Shown here: positions 16,388 to 24,681 of the stretch, one piece after another
How the letters are laid out: the number at the start of each line of letters is the position of its first letter
Numbering within the stretch: position 1 is the first letter of the stretch
From: Actinomycetota bacterium
Lineage (GTDB): Bacteria; Actinomycetota; Actinomycetes; S36-B12
DNA length: 34,125 nt
Direction of reading: 5' to 3'
NCBI GenBank assembly: GCA_003456155.1
Contig: DMPC01000001.1
Location: forward strand, 1-34,125
Notes under the pieces: model-generated
The model's database searches: none
What the model was told of the DNA's origin: nothing
Seen by the model: only the letters and a program-made list of their open reading frames with translations
Position numbers and translations under genes: made by a program

Positions 16388-17404
16388 TCAGCCGCTGACC
16401 CAGGCCTCGACTTCGTCCAGCCAGCCATCCGTGATCGGGGTCTCGGTGGCGATCGTGTACCAGAGGTTGCCGGATTGCTTCCAGTAGTCCTGCATATGGC
16501 GCAGGCCGTCGCGGACGTCGCCCCAGGTGATGTTCATGTCCTCGGGCTGGTAGGCCACACCCATCTCGTCCAGCTTGCCCTTGATGAAGTCAGGGTCGTT
16601 GTCCTGCAGGTGGCTCATGAGGAGCACCCCGAGGGAGACGATCTGACCGTGCAGGAACGGCCGGTGAGTCAGGTGCTCCAGCGAGTAGAAGAAGGTGTGC
16701 TCCGAGCCTTCAATCGGACGTGGATTCCATCCGGTGTTGTTGAAGGCGGCACCCCCCCAACGCAGCGCATCCATCAAGGTTCGAACGCCACGGTCGTTGA
16801 CATCGCGGATGTCAGCCGTATTCGTGATGACCGACTGCATGACTTCGTCGGCCGCGGCGATCCACTCAGGGTCATAGGGCCACTTGACCTCGCACCGACC
16901 CTCACGCTGGGCGTAGGCCCAGTCCCAGTGTCCGGTGTAGTAGCAGACGATGTCGCCGACACCAGACCGGTTGATGAAGTCTGGCGCGCTGCGCACGATG
17001 TCGTAGTCGACATAGACGATCTCGGGGATGGCCCACCCCACGTACTTCAGGATGCCCTTGTCCCGCACGGCAGCGCGCTGGGCGAACGGAGCGTTGACCG
17101 ACATCGACGTCGGGCACTGGTACAGCGGCAAGTTCAGGCGCCAGGCGAAGTACTTGGCGACGTCGATCGCCACTCCCCCGCCGATGCCGACGATGGCCTT
17201 GATGTGTGGGAGCTCGGTCAGATGACGCTCGAGGTCGACGATCTCCAGGGACTCCACCAGGTAGACGTGGCAGTCGGCGTCCGCGAAAGTCGCCTCGAAC
17301 TTGGGCCACAGGTCCTTGGCCGACACGATCAGGAAGGGCGCATTGACGATCTTCGGGATCTCCGGGAGAAGCTCGCGACCGTAGGCCACGTCGAACAGCT
17401 GCAT
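16388..17404 (-). CDS. Iron-containing alcohol dehydrogenase / glycerol-1-phosphate dehydrogenase-like
   Basis: A 338-residue NAD(P)-dependent dehydrogenase of the Fe-ADH / dehydroquinate-synthase-like fold, closest in pattern to the glycerol-1-phosphate dehydrogenase group (Fe-ADH_2). The nucleotide-binding GIGGGVAIDVAKYFAW is at 73-88. The metal ligands expected for the family are visible as Asp151 (SGVGDIVCYY), His236 (SEHTFFYSLEH) and His252 (FLHGQ). AAGGAG stands six bases before the ATG. It lies between a sugar permease and the DeoR repressor, so it likely oxidises or reduces a polyol or sugar phosphate derived from the imported substrate. The exact substrate cannot be read. Confidence 0.82.
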   Translation of the reverse strand: MQLFDVAYGRELLPEIPKIVNAPFLIVSAKDLWPKFEATFADADCHVYLVESLEIVDLERHLTELPHIKAIVGIGGGVAIDVAKYFAWRLNLPLYQCPTSMSVNAPFAQRAAVRDKGILKYVGWAIPEIVYVDYDIVRSAPDFINRSGVGDIVCYYTGHWDWAYAQREGRCEVKWPYDPEWIAAADEVMQSVITNTADIRDVNDRGVRTLMDALRWGGAAFNNTGWNPRPIEGSEHTFFYSLEHLTHRPFLHGQIVSLGVLLMSHLQDNDPDFIKGKLDEMGVAYQPEDMNITWGDVRDGLRHMQDYWKQSGNLWYTIATETPITDGWLDEVEAWVSG

Positions 17405-17439
17405 TGTTGCTCCTTAGACGAGGTCTTGCTGTGAGTGAA

Positions 17440-18276
17440 TCAGTCCTTGACCGCCCCGAGGCTCAGTCCGCGCACGAGCTGGCGCTGCACGAGCAAGGTG
17501 ACGATCGCTATGGGGATGATGGCCAGGGAGGCTGCCGCCGCCATGGCTCCGTATTCGATGGTGCGTGAGGTGACGAAACCAGCGATGTAGACGGGCAGGG
17601 TCTTGCCGGCCTGGTCGGCCAGGATCAGGGGCATGAGGAACTCGTTCCAGCACAGCAGTGCGACGAAGATGGTTGTCGCGGCCAGGCCTGGTGCCACCAG
17701 CGGCAGGATGATGGAGCGCAGGATGCGGAACTGGCTCGCGCCGTCCACGCGAGCGGACTCCTCAAGCTCGACAGGAATGCCGCTGATGAATCCAACCATC
17801 AGCCACACGGCGAAGGGAAGGTTGATCGCCGCATATGTGATCGCCAGGACGATCGGTTGGTCGTACAGCCCCAGCCCGACCACGATCTGGAATAGGGGAA
17901 CCGCGATCACGATGCCGGGCATGGCCCGGACCAGGATCATCATGCCCTCGAAGGGGCGCCGGGTCCGGAACCGAGGGCGCCGGGCGATCGCGTAGGCGGC
18001 GAAGGAGCCTGAGACCACTGCGATGAGGGTGGCGAGCACCGTGACCACGATGGTGATGATCAGGCTCGCCTGGAACTGGCCGTCCGCGAAGACCGTGCGG
18101 TAGTTGTCCAGGGTCAACTCGCCGCCGAAGAGGCGCGGGGGCGTCTCGAAAATGGCCACACGCGTCCGAAGCGACGTGAGCAGCGTCCAGTAGATGGGGA
18201 AGAGGGCAGCGAGCGTGGCAATGCCCAGGATCGCGTAGGCGGCGATTCGGCCCAGGCGAGTTCCGTTGTGCGTCAC
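17440..18276 (-). CDS. ABC sugar transporter permease (MalG type)
   Basis: A 278-residue inner-membrane permease with about six hydrophobic segments. The coupling motif that contacts the ATPase is ELEESARVDGASQFRILRSIILP, the EAA loop of carbohydrate uptake transporters. The GTG at 18276 forms a GTGA overlap with the stop of the preceding permease and has GAAGAAGG upstream; a GTG at 18294 inside the previous gene is an alternative. It pairs with the permease at 18273-19148. No ATPase gene is in the operon, so a shared MsiK-like ATPase elsewhere is probably used, as is common in actinobacteria. Confidence 0.92.
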   Translation of the reverse strand: MTHNGTRLGRIAAYAILGIATLAALFPIYWTLLTSLRTRVAIFETPPRLFGGELTLDNYRTVFADGQFQASLIITIVVTVLATLIAVVSGSFAAYAIARRPRFRTRRPFEGMMILVRAMPGIVIAVPLFQIVVGLGLYDQPIVLAITYAAINLPFAVWLMVGFISGIPVELEESARVDGASQFRILRSIILPLVAPGLAATTIFVALLCWNEFLMPLILADQAGKTLPVYIAGFVTSRTIEYGAMAAAASLAIIPIAIVTLLVQRQLVRGLSLGAVKD

Positions 18277-19148
18277 GGATTCGCCTTCTTCCACAGCCGG
18301 TAGAGCGGGAACATCAGCAGGGTGATGATGACGCCGAGGGCAGCCGCCCGGGAGGTCTCCAGGAAGGTGAAGCCCAGCCGGTAGTCCAGGAGGCTGAGGT
18401 TCTGCGTGGCTGTACCGGGACCACCGCCGGTCAGAATGTAGATGATGTCGAAGAGCTTGACACTCTCGATGATCCTGATCATCACAACGACGAGGGCCAC
18501 TGGGGCAAGCAGCGGCAGAATCACGTGCCGATACTTCTGGAAGGTGTTGGCCCCGTCGACTTGTGCTGCCTCGAGAGGGCTCACCGGCAATGCCTGCAGG
18601 CCAGCGAGCATGAGCAGCATCACGAACGCGATGTTTTGCCAGGAGTCGACAATGACAACACTGACGACGGCCATGGTTCGGTCACCGAGCCAGTCGATCG
18701 CGGGCAGACCGAACATCTCCAGGGTCCCGTCGATGACGCCGTTGTCGACGTTCATCATCAAGCGCCACATCAGGCCGACCGCGACCGGAGTGAGAAGCAG
18801 CGGCATCAACAGCGACGATCGGAAGAACCGCGTTCCCCTCAGCTCACGATTTACGACGATCGCCAGGAGCAGGCCGAGAGGTAGTTGAATCGCCAGCGAC
18901 AGGATCGAGATGATCAGCGTGACCTTGACTGAATCCCAGAACGCCGACGACGTCAGCAGGTCACGGTAGTTCTCAAGTCCAACGAATTCGCTGGTTGGCG
19001 TAAGGAGGCTGCCATTGCGGAATGAGATCCACAGCCCCAGCAGCAGGGGCAGGATCACGACACCCAGCAGGAGCAACCACCCCGGGCTGAGGTAGGCCGC
19101 TGTGTATCGGCGAACCTGCCCGGGGGGCGGCTCCTGCTGGGAGCTCAT
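18273..19148 (-). CDS. ABC sugar transporter permease (MalF/UgpA type)
   Basis: A 291-residue permease with six hydrophobic segments; the EAA loop is SPLEAAQVDGANTFQKYRHV, followed by ILPLL. The start ATG is three bases after the stop of the substrate-binding protein gene, and its own stop overlaps the next permease, giving the usual binding protein, permease, permease order of a CUT1-type sugar importer. Confidence 0.93.
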   Translation of the reverse strand: MSSQQEPPPGQVRRYTAAYLSPGWLLLLGVVILPLLLGLWISFRNGSLLTPTSEFVGLENYRDLLTSSAFWDSVKVTLIISILSLAIQLPLGLLLAIVVNRELRGTRFFRSSLLMPLLLTPVAVGLMWRLMMNVDNGVIDGTLEMFGLPAIDWLGDRTMAVVSVVIVDSWQNIAFVMLLMLAGLQALPVSPLEAAQVDGANTFQKYRHVILPLLAPVALVVVMIRIIESVKLFDIIYILTGGGPGTATQNLSLLDYRLGFTFLETSRAAALGVIITLLMFPLYRLWKKANP

Positions 19149-19151
19149 GTT

Positions 19152-20465
19152 CTAGTTGCCTAGGGTGGCGGAGACTTCGGACTGCATGCTGCTCAGCCCA
19201 TCCTGGACGGAGGTCTTGCCGGTCAACATGTCCTGCACGTGGACCCCAATCTGGTTGGAGACTTCGGCCCACTGCACGAGGGCCGGAAGCCTGCGCCCGG
19301 TCTCAGATGCCGGCCCCAACAGGGCAATGTACGGGTACTTGGCGGTCAGATCGGGATCGGTGACCACTGAGGTGCGCCCGATAGCCGCAGCCCCGTTCTC
19401 GATGAACTTCACCGCGTTGTCCTTGCCGAGGAGGCACTCAAGCACCGCCCAGGCGCTGTCCTTGGCCTTGCTGTCGGCCGGGATGCCGATGTTCCATCCC
19501 GTGAGCTGGGTGATGTCTGTGTCGCCCTTGGGAATGGAGGCGGTTGCGATCTTGTCAACGAACTTCGACTGTGCCGGATCCGTGATGACCGGGTAGTAGC
19601 CCGAGTAGTTGATCATCTGGCCGACGTCTTGCGTCGTGAACAGCGTGGTCGCATCGTCGCCGGTTGCGGTCGTGGCCGACTGAGGGCTGACCGCGAGCAG
19701 GCTCTTCATGAACTCAGTTGCCTTCTGCGCCTCTGGGGTATCAAGGGTCACGTTGCCCGAGGCGTCCTGGAGGTCGCCACCGAAGCTCCACAGGAGCTGC
19801 AGCCACCACCACGAGTTGACGGAGCTGGCATTGGCGATGACCTGACCGTCGGCCAGCCCGCTCTCCTGGATTGTCTGGGCGTTGGCGAGGTACTCATCCC
19901 ACGTTGTGGGCACCTTCAGCCCGAGCTGGTCGTAGATGTCTGTGCGGTACCAGAGCAGGAACGGCTCGGTCGAGAGGTTCAGGCCGTAGGTGACCCCGTC
20001 GTACTTGCTGTAGTCCTGAAGCGGCTGCACGAAGTCCCCGATGTCGTAGGCCGTGGACTTGCCCAGGTAGGAGTCGAGCTCGGCAAGGGCGTTCTGGCTG
20101 GCGAACGGCGCGAGGTACGGGTTGTCGTACTGCACGATGTCGTAGGCACCCTGCTTCGCCTGGAAGGACAGCAGCATCTTCTGGTGGGCATCGCTATAGG
20201 GGGCGTCGACGATCGTCACCTTCACGCCAGTCTTGGCCTCACAGTCCGGAAGGCTCTTCTTAATGGCCTCCTCGGTCGGGCTCGGAATGAGGAAGGCCGT
20301 AATCTCCGATGCGGTTCCGCCACCCGATGCCGCGTCCCCCGATGGGGCCGACGAGGAGGACGAGCAGGCACCGAGGAGCAGGCTCATGGCGGACGCGCCA
20401 GCGATGGCGGCCACCGCAGTCCGGCGATGACGCCGGCGCTTAGCGGGATTGGACTGTGACTGCAC
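19152..20465 (-). CDS. ABC sugar-binding lipoprotein
   Basis: A 437-residue extracellular solute-binding protein (family 1). After a basic stretch (KRRRHRR) and hydrophobic core, the lipobox LLGAC places the lipid-modified Cys at 34, so the mature protein is membrane-anchored outside the cell. The body has the family pattern, including FQAKQGAYDIVQYDNPYLAPF and the later GWNIGIPADSKAKDSAWAVLE. The GTG at 20465 is chosen because GAAGGAG lies just upstream and it yields a normal signal peptide; upstream in-frame sequence is not signal-like. It should deliver the operon's sugar to the two permeases. Confidence 0.92.
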   Translation of the reverse strand: MQSQSNPAKRRRHRRTAVAAIAGASAMSLLLGACSSSSSAPSGDAASGGGTASEITAFLIPSPTEEAIKKSLPDCEAKTGVKVTIVDAPYSDAHQKMLLSFQAKQGAYDIVQYDNPYLAPFASQNALAELDSYLGKSTAYDIGDFVQPLQDYSKYDGVTYGLNLSTEPFLLWYRTDIYDQLGLKVPTTWDEYLANAQTIQESGLADGQVIANASSVNSWWWLQLLWSFGGDLQDASGNVTLDTPEAQKATEFMKSLLAVSPQSATTATGDDATTLFTTQDVGQMINYSGYYPVITDPAQSKFVDKIATASIPKGDTDITQLTGWNIGIPADSKAKDSAWAVLECLLGKDNAVKFIENGAAAIGRTSVVTDPDLTAKYPYIALLGPASETGRRLPALVQWAEVSNQIGVHVQDMLTGKTSVQDGLSSMQSEVSATLGN

Positions 20466-20514
20466 GGGGACTCCTTCGGTCACTTCGTGTTGCGCGGTTG
20501 TTGGGTGGTGAGGG

Positions 20515-21576
20515 TCAGAGGATGTCCGTGACCTTGGAGGCCACGGAGAAGGTTCCAGCAGGGATGCCCTTGCGCTGAGCGAGGGCGAAACTGATGGTCT
20601 GGAAGGCCAGGGCATCACGGATGGTGAGGTCAATGCCGTCGGCATCGGGAGCAGGCAGCCGGGTGGCCCCCGCCGGCGCATCATCGGAGACCCACGCCAC
20701 CGACGAACCGGCGGCAGCGAGGTCTTCGGCCAATCGGACGTTTTGGTCGTGATGGGAGCCGCTGCCGTGGTCGAAGAAGGTGACGTTCAACCCAGGGCCT
20801 GCCAGTTCGATCGGTCCGTGTCGCAATGCGCCCGCGGACATGCCTTCCACCAGCACCTTGGCGGCCTCCTTGATGATCAGGCCCGCGGCGGACGCTGAAG
20901 CTGCCGCCGTGCCGCGGCCGGTGAGCAGGATGTGCTGGTCGCTGGCGAATGTCGTCGAAGCCGTGCGCACATGCGCGTCGAGTTCGTTCAGGAACTGCGC
21001 AGCCCTGTCGACAGTACGTCGCAGGCAGCCAACCACGTCCTGGGTCTGGCCCATGTACTCGCCGACGACGAGCGCACTCGCTGCCACCGTGTTCAGGAAA
21101 CTCTTGCTGCTCACCGACACCTCGTCGCCGGCGAGCAGATCGATACGCGAGTCAGCGCGACGGCCAAGGGTGCTGTCTGGGGCGTTGGTCACGCCGAGAA
21201 CATGCACATCGCTCAGGTTGAGGGTGTCGAGCAATGCCACGGTCTCGGCGCTCTCGCCGGACTGCGAGGTCAACCACACCAGCGAGCCCGGCACGATGAG
21301 GCCTCCGGCCACGTCGAGGAGTTGCGCCGTGTCCACCCACCAGACCGGGAGACCGGCTGCGGCGAGCATCTGCCACGCAGAGAATGTTGCCCAATGACTG
21401 CTGCCCATGCCGCTGAGGATCACCCGCGGACGATCGGCAAGATCGATACCCCTGACGGATTCAGCAAGGCCCGGCGCCGAATCCAGGAAGCGGCTCAGGG
21501 CAGTTGGCTGCTCGAGGACGTTGCCGAGATAGCCCTCCGCGGGCGAGGTCCAGTCAACAACGACTGACTGCTGCAT
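20515..21576 (-). CDS. SIS domain sugar isomerase / deaminase-like (GlmS C-terminal type)
   Basis: A 353-residue protein with two SIS domains (about 45-185 and 205-340), as in the isomerase half of GlmS and in AgaS-like proteins. Sugar-phosphate loops are SGMGSSHWATFSAW, SQSGESAETVALL and LTGRGTAAASASAAG, followed by KEAAKVLVEGMSAGALRHGP. It has no glutaminase domain, so it would act as an aldose-ketose isomerase or amino-sugar deaminase on a phosphosugar. It is the first gene of the seven-gene operon and immediately follows the operator and promoter. The ATG at 21576 has a TANNNT box six bases upstream. Confidence 0.85.
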   Translation of the reverse strand: MQQSVVVDWTSPAEGYLGNVLEQPTALSRFLDSAPGLAESVRGIDLADRPRVILSGMGSSHWATFSAWQMLAAAGLPVWWVDTAQLLDVAGGLIVPGSLVWLTSQSGESAETVALLDTLNLSDVHVLGVTNAPDSTLGRRADSRIDLLAGDEVSVSSKSFLNTVAASALVVGEYMGQTQDVVGCLRRTVDRAAQFLNELDAHVRTASTTFASDQHILLTGRGTAAASASAAGLIIKEAAKVLVEGMSAGALRHGPIELAGPGLNVTFFDHGSGSHHDQNVRLAEDLAAAGSSVAWVSDDAPAGATRLPAPDADGIDLTIRDALAFQTISFALAQRKGIPAGTFSVASKVTDIL

Positions 21577-21582
21577 GGCCAG

Positions 21583-21588
21583 AAACTA
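21583..21588 (-). promoter_or_regulatory. Leaderless-type -10 box (TAGTTT) of the sugar operon
   Basis: On the minus strand TAGTTT is followed by six bases (CTGGCC) and the ATG at 21576. The expected -35 region (near TGTTTA, around 21606-21612) falls inside the palindromic operator. Confidence 0.5.
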
Positions 21589-21597
21589 ACAGAAATG

Positions 21598-21624
21598 ATG
21601 TTCGAATAAACAGTATTCGAACAT
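21598..21624. promoter_or_regulatory. Palindromic operator, probable DeoR-repressor site
   Basis: ATGTTCGAATA (21598-21608), a five-base spacer, and TATTCGAACAT (21614-21624) form a perfect 11-bp inverted repeat. It overlaps the expected -35 region of the sugar operon, the position where a repressor would block transcription. The operon encodes a DeoR-family repressor, the natural candidate to bind it. The AT-rich palindrome stands out from its GC-rich surroundings. Confidence 0.75.
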
Positions 21625-21664
21625 AACATTTGTGTAACTGCTCAGAAGGTGTGTCAGGCGGCCG

Positions 21665-22264
21665 TCACTTGAGGCCAGCGGCCACTGGCCGGCCGGCCTG
21701 GGCCACCATGAGCACACCACCATCGGACCCCGGCGCCGTGGTCACGGACACCGGAAAACCCGGGCCGCTCGGCGAGCATGAGTAGGGGCCGACGGCCACG
21801 GGCCCGTCGAACACCAACTCCCGTACGAGGTGCGTCATCCCCTCGTCGACGAGGCCAACCCGGAGCGTGTCGCCGTCACGCCAGAGCGTGAACTCCGCGT
21901 CCCCACTCGAGATGGCCTGCTTGGACCAGTCCGAGTGCTCGCGGGTCTCCACGACGCTGAACCACGGTCCGCCGTCCAACTCGACCCCCGCCTTCAACCA
22001 GTTTCGCTCATCAACACGAACCATGAGCCCGCACTGGTCGTACGGCGATGCGAAGTCACACGACAGCCGCATAGTCACGCTGAAGTCACCTGCGCACGCG
22101 AGCAGGAACGCGTCACCGTCATCAGCTCCCATCACGCCGCCAGTGTGGCGCCAGAAGTCGCTCACCGGCCTGGTGTCCCACTCGAGCCGCCCCGTGGCAT
22201 CGACCTCCCACCGCACAGGCTCGTTGACCCAGGTGAAGCCTTCCCAACCTCCGGCAACAGTCAT
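21665..22264 (-). CDS. DUF1349 domain protein (concanavalin-like fold)
   Basis: A 199-residue single-domain protein of the DUF1349 family, a beta-sandwich of the concanavalin A-like kind found in sugar-related loci. Family patterns seen are WEVDATGRLEWDTRPVSDFW near the N-terminus, DFASPYDQCGLMVRVDERNW, LKAGVELDGGPWFSVVETRE and the end VGPYSCSP. No signal peptide is visible. The ATG at 22264 has AGGAG six bases upstream, which decides it over the ATG at 22294. It lies just upstream of the sugar operon in the same direction, separated by the operator region, so it may act on or bind the same sugar. Confidence 0.8.
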   Translation of the reverse strand: MTVAGGWEGFTWVNEPVRWEVDATGRLEWDTRPVSDFWRHTGGVMGADDGDAFLLACAGDFSVTMRLSCDFASPYDQCGLMVRVDERNWLKAGVELDGGPWFSVVETREHSDWSKQAISSGDAEFTLWRDGDTLRVGLVDEGMTHLVRELVFDGPVAVGPYSCSPSGPGFPVSVTTAPGSDGGVLMVAQAGRPVAAGLK

Positions 22265-22369
22265 CGAATCTCCTCGATCTCGTGGTGTGTGCATCGCCTA
22301 CCCACTGTGATCGCACGCGTCGCGGTGCATGATGTCCGGCAGATCATCACAGACACCGCTGCAGCGCGA

Positions 22370-23078
22370 ATGAGCACCCCTGAACTCGGACGAGATCGAC
22401 GAACGATTCGTGGTGGCTCAGCACGTGATGCGTGAGGCAGCCGCCGTCGCTCTCGGCCACCATCGGAACCTCACTGAGCTCACCATCGAGCAGAAGGGCC
22501 CGCAGGACCTTGTCAGTGAGGCCGACAGGGCGGTCGAAGCCATCATCAGGATGCTGTTCTCGCGGCCTTCCCCGAGGACGGATTCGTGGGCGAGGAGACC
22601 GGAAACCGTTTGTCTGACAAGGGAATCTGGGTCGTCGACCCCATCGACGGAACACAGGACCTCCTGCAAGGGCTCCCCACGTGGTGCATGTCTGTTGCCT
22701 ACGCCGTCGACGGTCGGTTGGCCTTCGGACTGATCACCAACCCAGCGACGGGCGACGTCTACGCCCGCCCGCACGGGCGCGGGTGCTACCTGGAACGAGC
22801 AGCCGATCCACGCGGCATCAGCGATGAGCCTGGCCGACGGGGTCATCCGATCCGTCGGATCCGGTGCCCTGATGATCGTCTGGGTGGCCACTGGGCAGTG
22901 CATCGGATACGTCGAGATGATCATCAATGCCTAGGGCTGCCTGGCGGCCATCCGCATCGTCAACGAGGCGGGTGGCCGCACCAACGACTTCCTCGCCGAG
23001 AACGGACGCGCCGGTAGCGGTCCCATCGTCGCGGGAGCACCCGCGGTGTTCGCGCAACTGACCGAACTCCTGGCCTGA
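22370..23078 (+). pseudogene. Inositol monophosphatase family protein, broken
   Basis: Pieces of one IMPase-family enzyme are spread over two frames. The start MSTPEL at 22370 shifts to SDEIDERFVVAQHVMREAA and then ELTIEQKGPQDLVSEADRAV. A second frame carries FPEDGFVGEETG and the metal motif WVVDPIDGTQDLLQG. After GRGCYL the frame shifts again to NEQPIHAAS. The region between this and VGSGALMIVWVATGQCIGYVE is shortened, and the motif that should read INAWDC has an in-frame TAG (22932-22934) for Trp. At least three frameshifts, a deletion and a nonsense codon are present. It ends one base from the aminotransferase stop, tail to tail. Confidence 0.85.
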
Positions 23079-23079
23079 C

Positions 23080-24474
23080 CTATCGGGTGAGCGCGTCCAG
23101 GAACTCACCTGAAGTGGCGATGTACGCGTCAACGTCCGCCTCGTCAATGGCGTAGGAGACCGAGGGACCAGCTGTGGCGATGGCATCCCAGACGCCGCGG
23201 TTGAGCAGGAAGACTTTGCGGGCGTCGGCCAGAGGCAGAACGAGTGAGGCGAAGCTCTCGGCCCCGTTGCGCGGCGCTTGGGGGGTGAGGCGGAACTGGA
23301 TACGGCCGCCGAGCCGGTCGATGGTCCAGGGGAGGCCGACACGGTCTACCTGCCGCTGTAGGCCGGTCTGAAGCTGCTGGCCCAAGGTTTCCACCCGGCT
23401 GCCTGCCGCAGGTGTGAAGATCTCGGCGAGACCGACGCGTGCGGCCGCCATGGACAGTGCGTTGGCGTAGAGCGTGCCGCCCACGGCGAGGCCGTGCGAG
23501 TCGCCGGTCTCGAAGAGACCGGGGTCGTGGTCGCGGTTGGCGCCGACGACGTCGGCGATCTGGTCGGTCATGCCGATGACGCCGATGGGGACCCCGCCGC
23601 CGATGCCCTTGCCTCCGGTGAGCATGTCCGGCTCAAGGCCGAAGGCGATCGTGCCTCCGCCGTGGACGGCGAACTGGACGTGGGTCTCGTCGACGATCAG
23701 GACGGCGCCGGCAGCGCGCACATCCGTATTGAGCGAGGTGACGAACTCCGGGCTAGGGAGCACCAGCCCGCAGTTGGTGAGGGCTGACTCGACGAGGACC
23801 GCCGCCACATCGCCTCGAGCGAGGCGGGCCCTCAGCGCCTCGGGGTCGTTGTAGGGGAGGACGTCGGTGGTCTGCGCGGTGGAGGGGTCGAGGCCGGTGA
23901 GATCGCCTTCCATGCCGCCGTCGTCGCTGCGCGACCACAGCGTCTGGTCCAAGTGCCCGTGGTACTTGCCGTCGAACACCAGCACCGTGGACCGCCCGGT
24001 CGCGACCCGCGCGATGCGGATCGCGTCGGTGTTGGCCCCGGTAGCCGAGAGCGTGAACTGCCACTTCGGAAGGCCGAAGCGCTCAGTGAGCAGCCGGCAC
24101 ACCTCGACCGCGTCGGTGGTCGGGAGCAGGAAGTGGTTCCCGAGGAGTGCCTGGTCGTGGATCGCGCGCACGATGGGCTCAGGAGCGAAACCCGCCGGCA
24201 TCGCCAGGTCGCAGGCGTTGAAGTCGACGTACACGTTGCCGTCGAGGTCCTCGAACTTCGACCCCGAGCCGCGTACGGCGACGACGGGGGCGTGGCGGTA
24301 GAGCGAGCGCATCCAGGCCATCGGCACTCCGCCCGGCATCCTCCGCTCGGCATCGACGAGCCACTGCGCCGAGCGTGGGGTGCGCTCGCGGAACAGGGCG
24401 AGCTCGCGGCCCAGGATCTCGCGGGCGCGCTGGATCACCGTCTCGTCGACGTGCGGATACTGCGGGGCACTCAT
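23080..24474 (-). CDS. Class III aminotransferase (glutamate-1-semialdehyde aminomutase-like)
   Basis: A 464-residue PLP enzyme of fold type I. Visible motifs are the cofactor phosphate region SATGANTDAIRIAR (143-156), KYHGHLDQ (170-177), the PLP-binding Asp262 in VDETH and the Schiff-base Lys289 in LTGGKGIGGG. It resembles GSA aminomutase and related amino-sugar or beta-amino acid transaminases, but the tetrapyrrole role is not supported by any neighbour. The ATG at 24474 has GAGGA six bases upstream. Beside the IMPase remnant and the sugar operon, an amino-sugar or aminocyclitol role is possible but unproven. Confidence 0.85.
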   Translation of the reverse strand: MSAPQYPHVDETVIQRAREILGRELALFRERTPRSAQWLVDAERRMPGGVPMAWMRSLYRHAPVVAVRGSGSKFEDLDGNVYVDFNACDLAMPAGFAPEPIVRAIHDQALLGNHFLLPTTDAVEVCRLLTERFGLPKWQFTLSATGANTDAIRIARVATGRSTVLVFDGKYHGHLDQTLWSRSDDGGMEGDLTGLDPSTAQTTDVLPYNDPEALRARLARGDVAAVLVESALTNCGLVLPSPEFVTSLNTDVRAAGAVLIVDETHVQFAVHGGGTIAFGLEPDMLTGGKGIGGGVPIGVIGMTDQIADVVGANRDHDPGLFETGDSHGLAVGGTLYANALSMAAARVGLAEIFTPAAGSRVETLGQQLQTGLQRQVDRVGLPWTIDRLGGRIQFRLTPQAPRNGAESFASLVLPLADARKVFLLNRGVWDAIATAGPSVSYAIDEADVDAYIATSGEFLDALTR

Positions 24475-24668
24475 GGTGGTCCTCGAATCTGCGTGCAGGA
24501 AACTGCCTGACCCAGCCGGCCGTGCCGCGACACACTACCCGGCTTGGTGGGGGTGCGCGGGATCGTGGTGGCTCAGTTGTCGGTGATGGAGAGGGTGGGG
24601 ATGCCGTCCGAAGCGAGAAGGCGATCGAGCTCACCGATGAAGAGACGAACAAGACTCCGATCAGGGGA
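24475..24668. other. Divergent intergenic region, no gene seen
   Basis: Lies between the aminotransferase start and the secreted protein gene. One rightward frame ends with a leader-like acidic tail (EKAIELTDEETNK, stop at about 24669) but has no start codon or ribosome binding site, so it is not called as a peptide. Confidence 0.35.
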
Positions 24669-24674
24669 TAAACT
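24669..24674 (+). promoter_or_regulatory. Possible -10 box (TAAACT) of the secreted protein gene
   Basis: TAAACT ends seven bases before the ATG at 24682, similar to the leaderless boxes elsewhere in the window. A GGGGA further upstream is rather far (13 bases) for a ribosome binding site. Confidence 0.3.
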
Positions 24675-24681
24675 CCTCATC

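Noticed and set aside
16475..17434. Plus-strand 319-residue frame opposite the dehydrogenase
   Set aside because: It is a high-GC shadow; the minus-strand gene has complete family motifs and a ribosome binding site.
19629..20459. Plus-strand 276-residue frame opposite the sugar-binding protein
   Set aside because: No family match, no ribosome binding site; the lipoprotein on the other strand is clear.
23080..24474. hemL, the tetrapyrrole glutamate-1-semialdehyde aminomutase
   Set aside because: The fold family fits, but no tetrapyrrole gene is nearby and the sequence differs from the typical HemL opening; I keep a general aminotransferase call.
24590..24671. A RiPP precursor peptide with a leader-like tail (EKAIELTDEETNK) near the YcaO operon
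   Set aside because: The frame has no start codon or ribosome binding site, ends without a double-glycine motif and core, and lies beyond the convergent secreted protein gene on the other strand.
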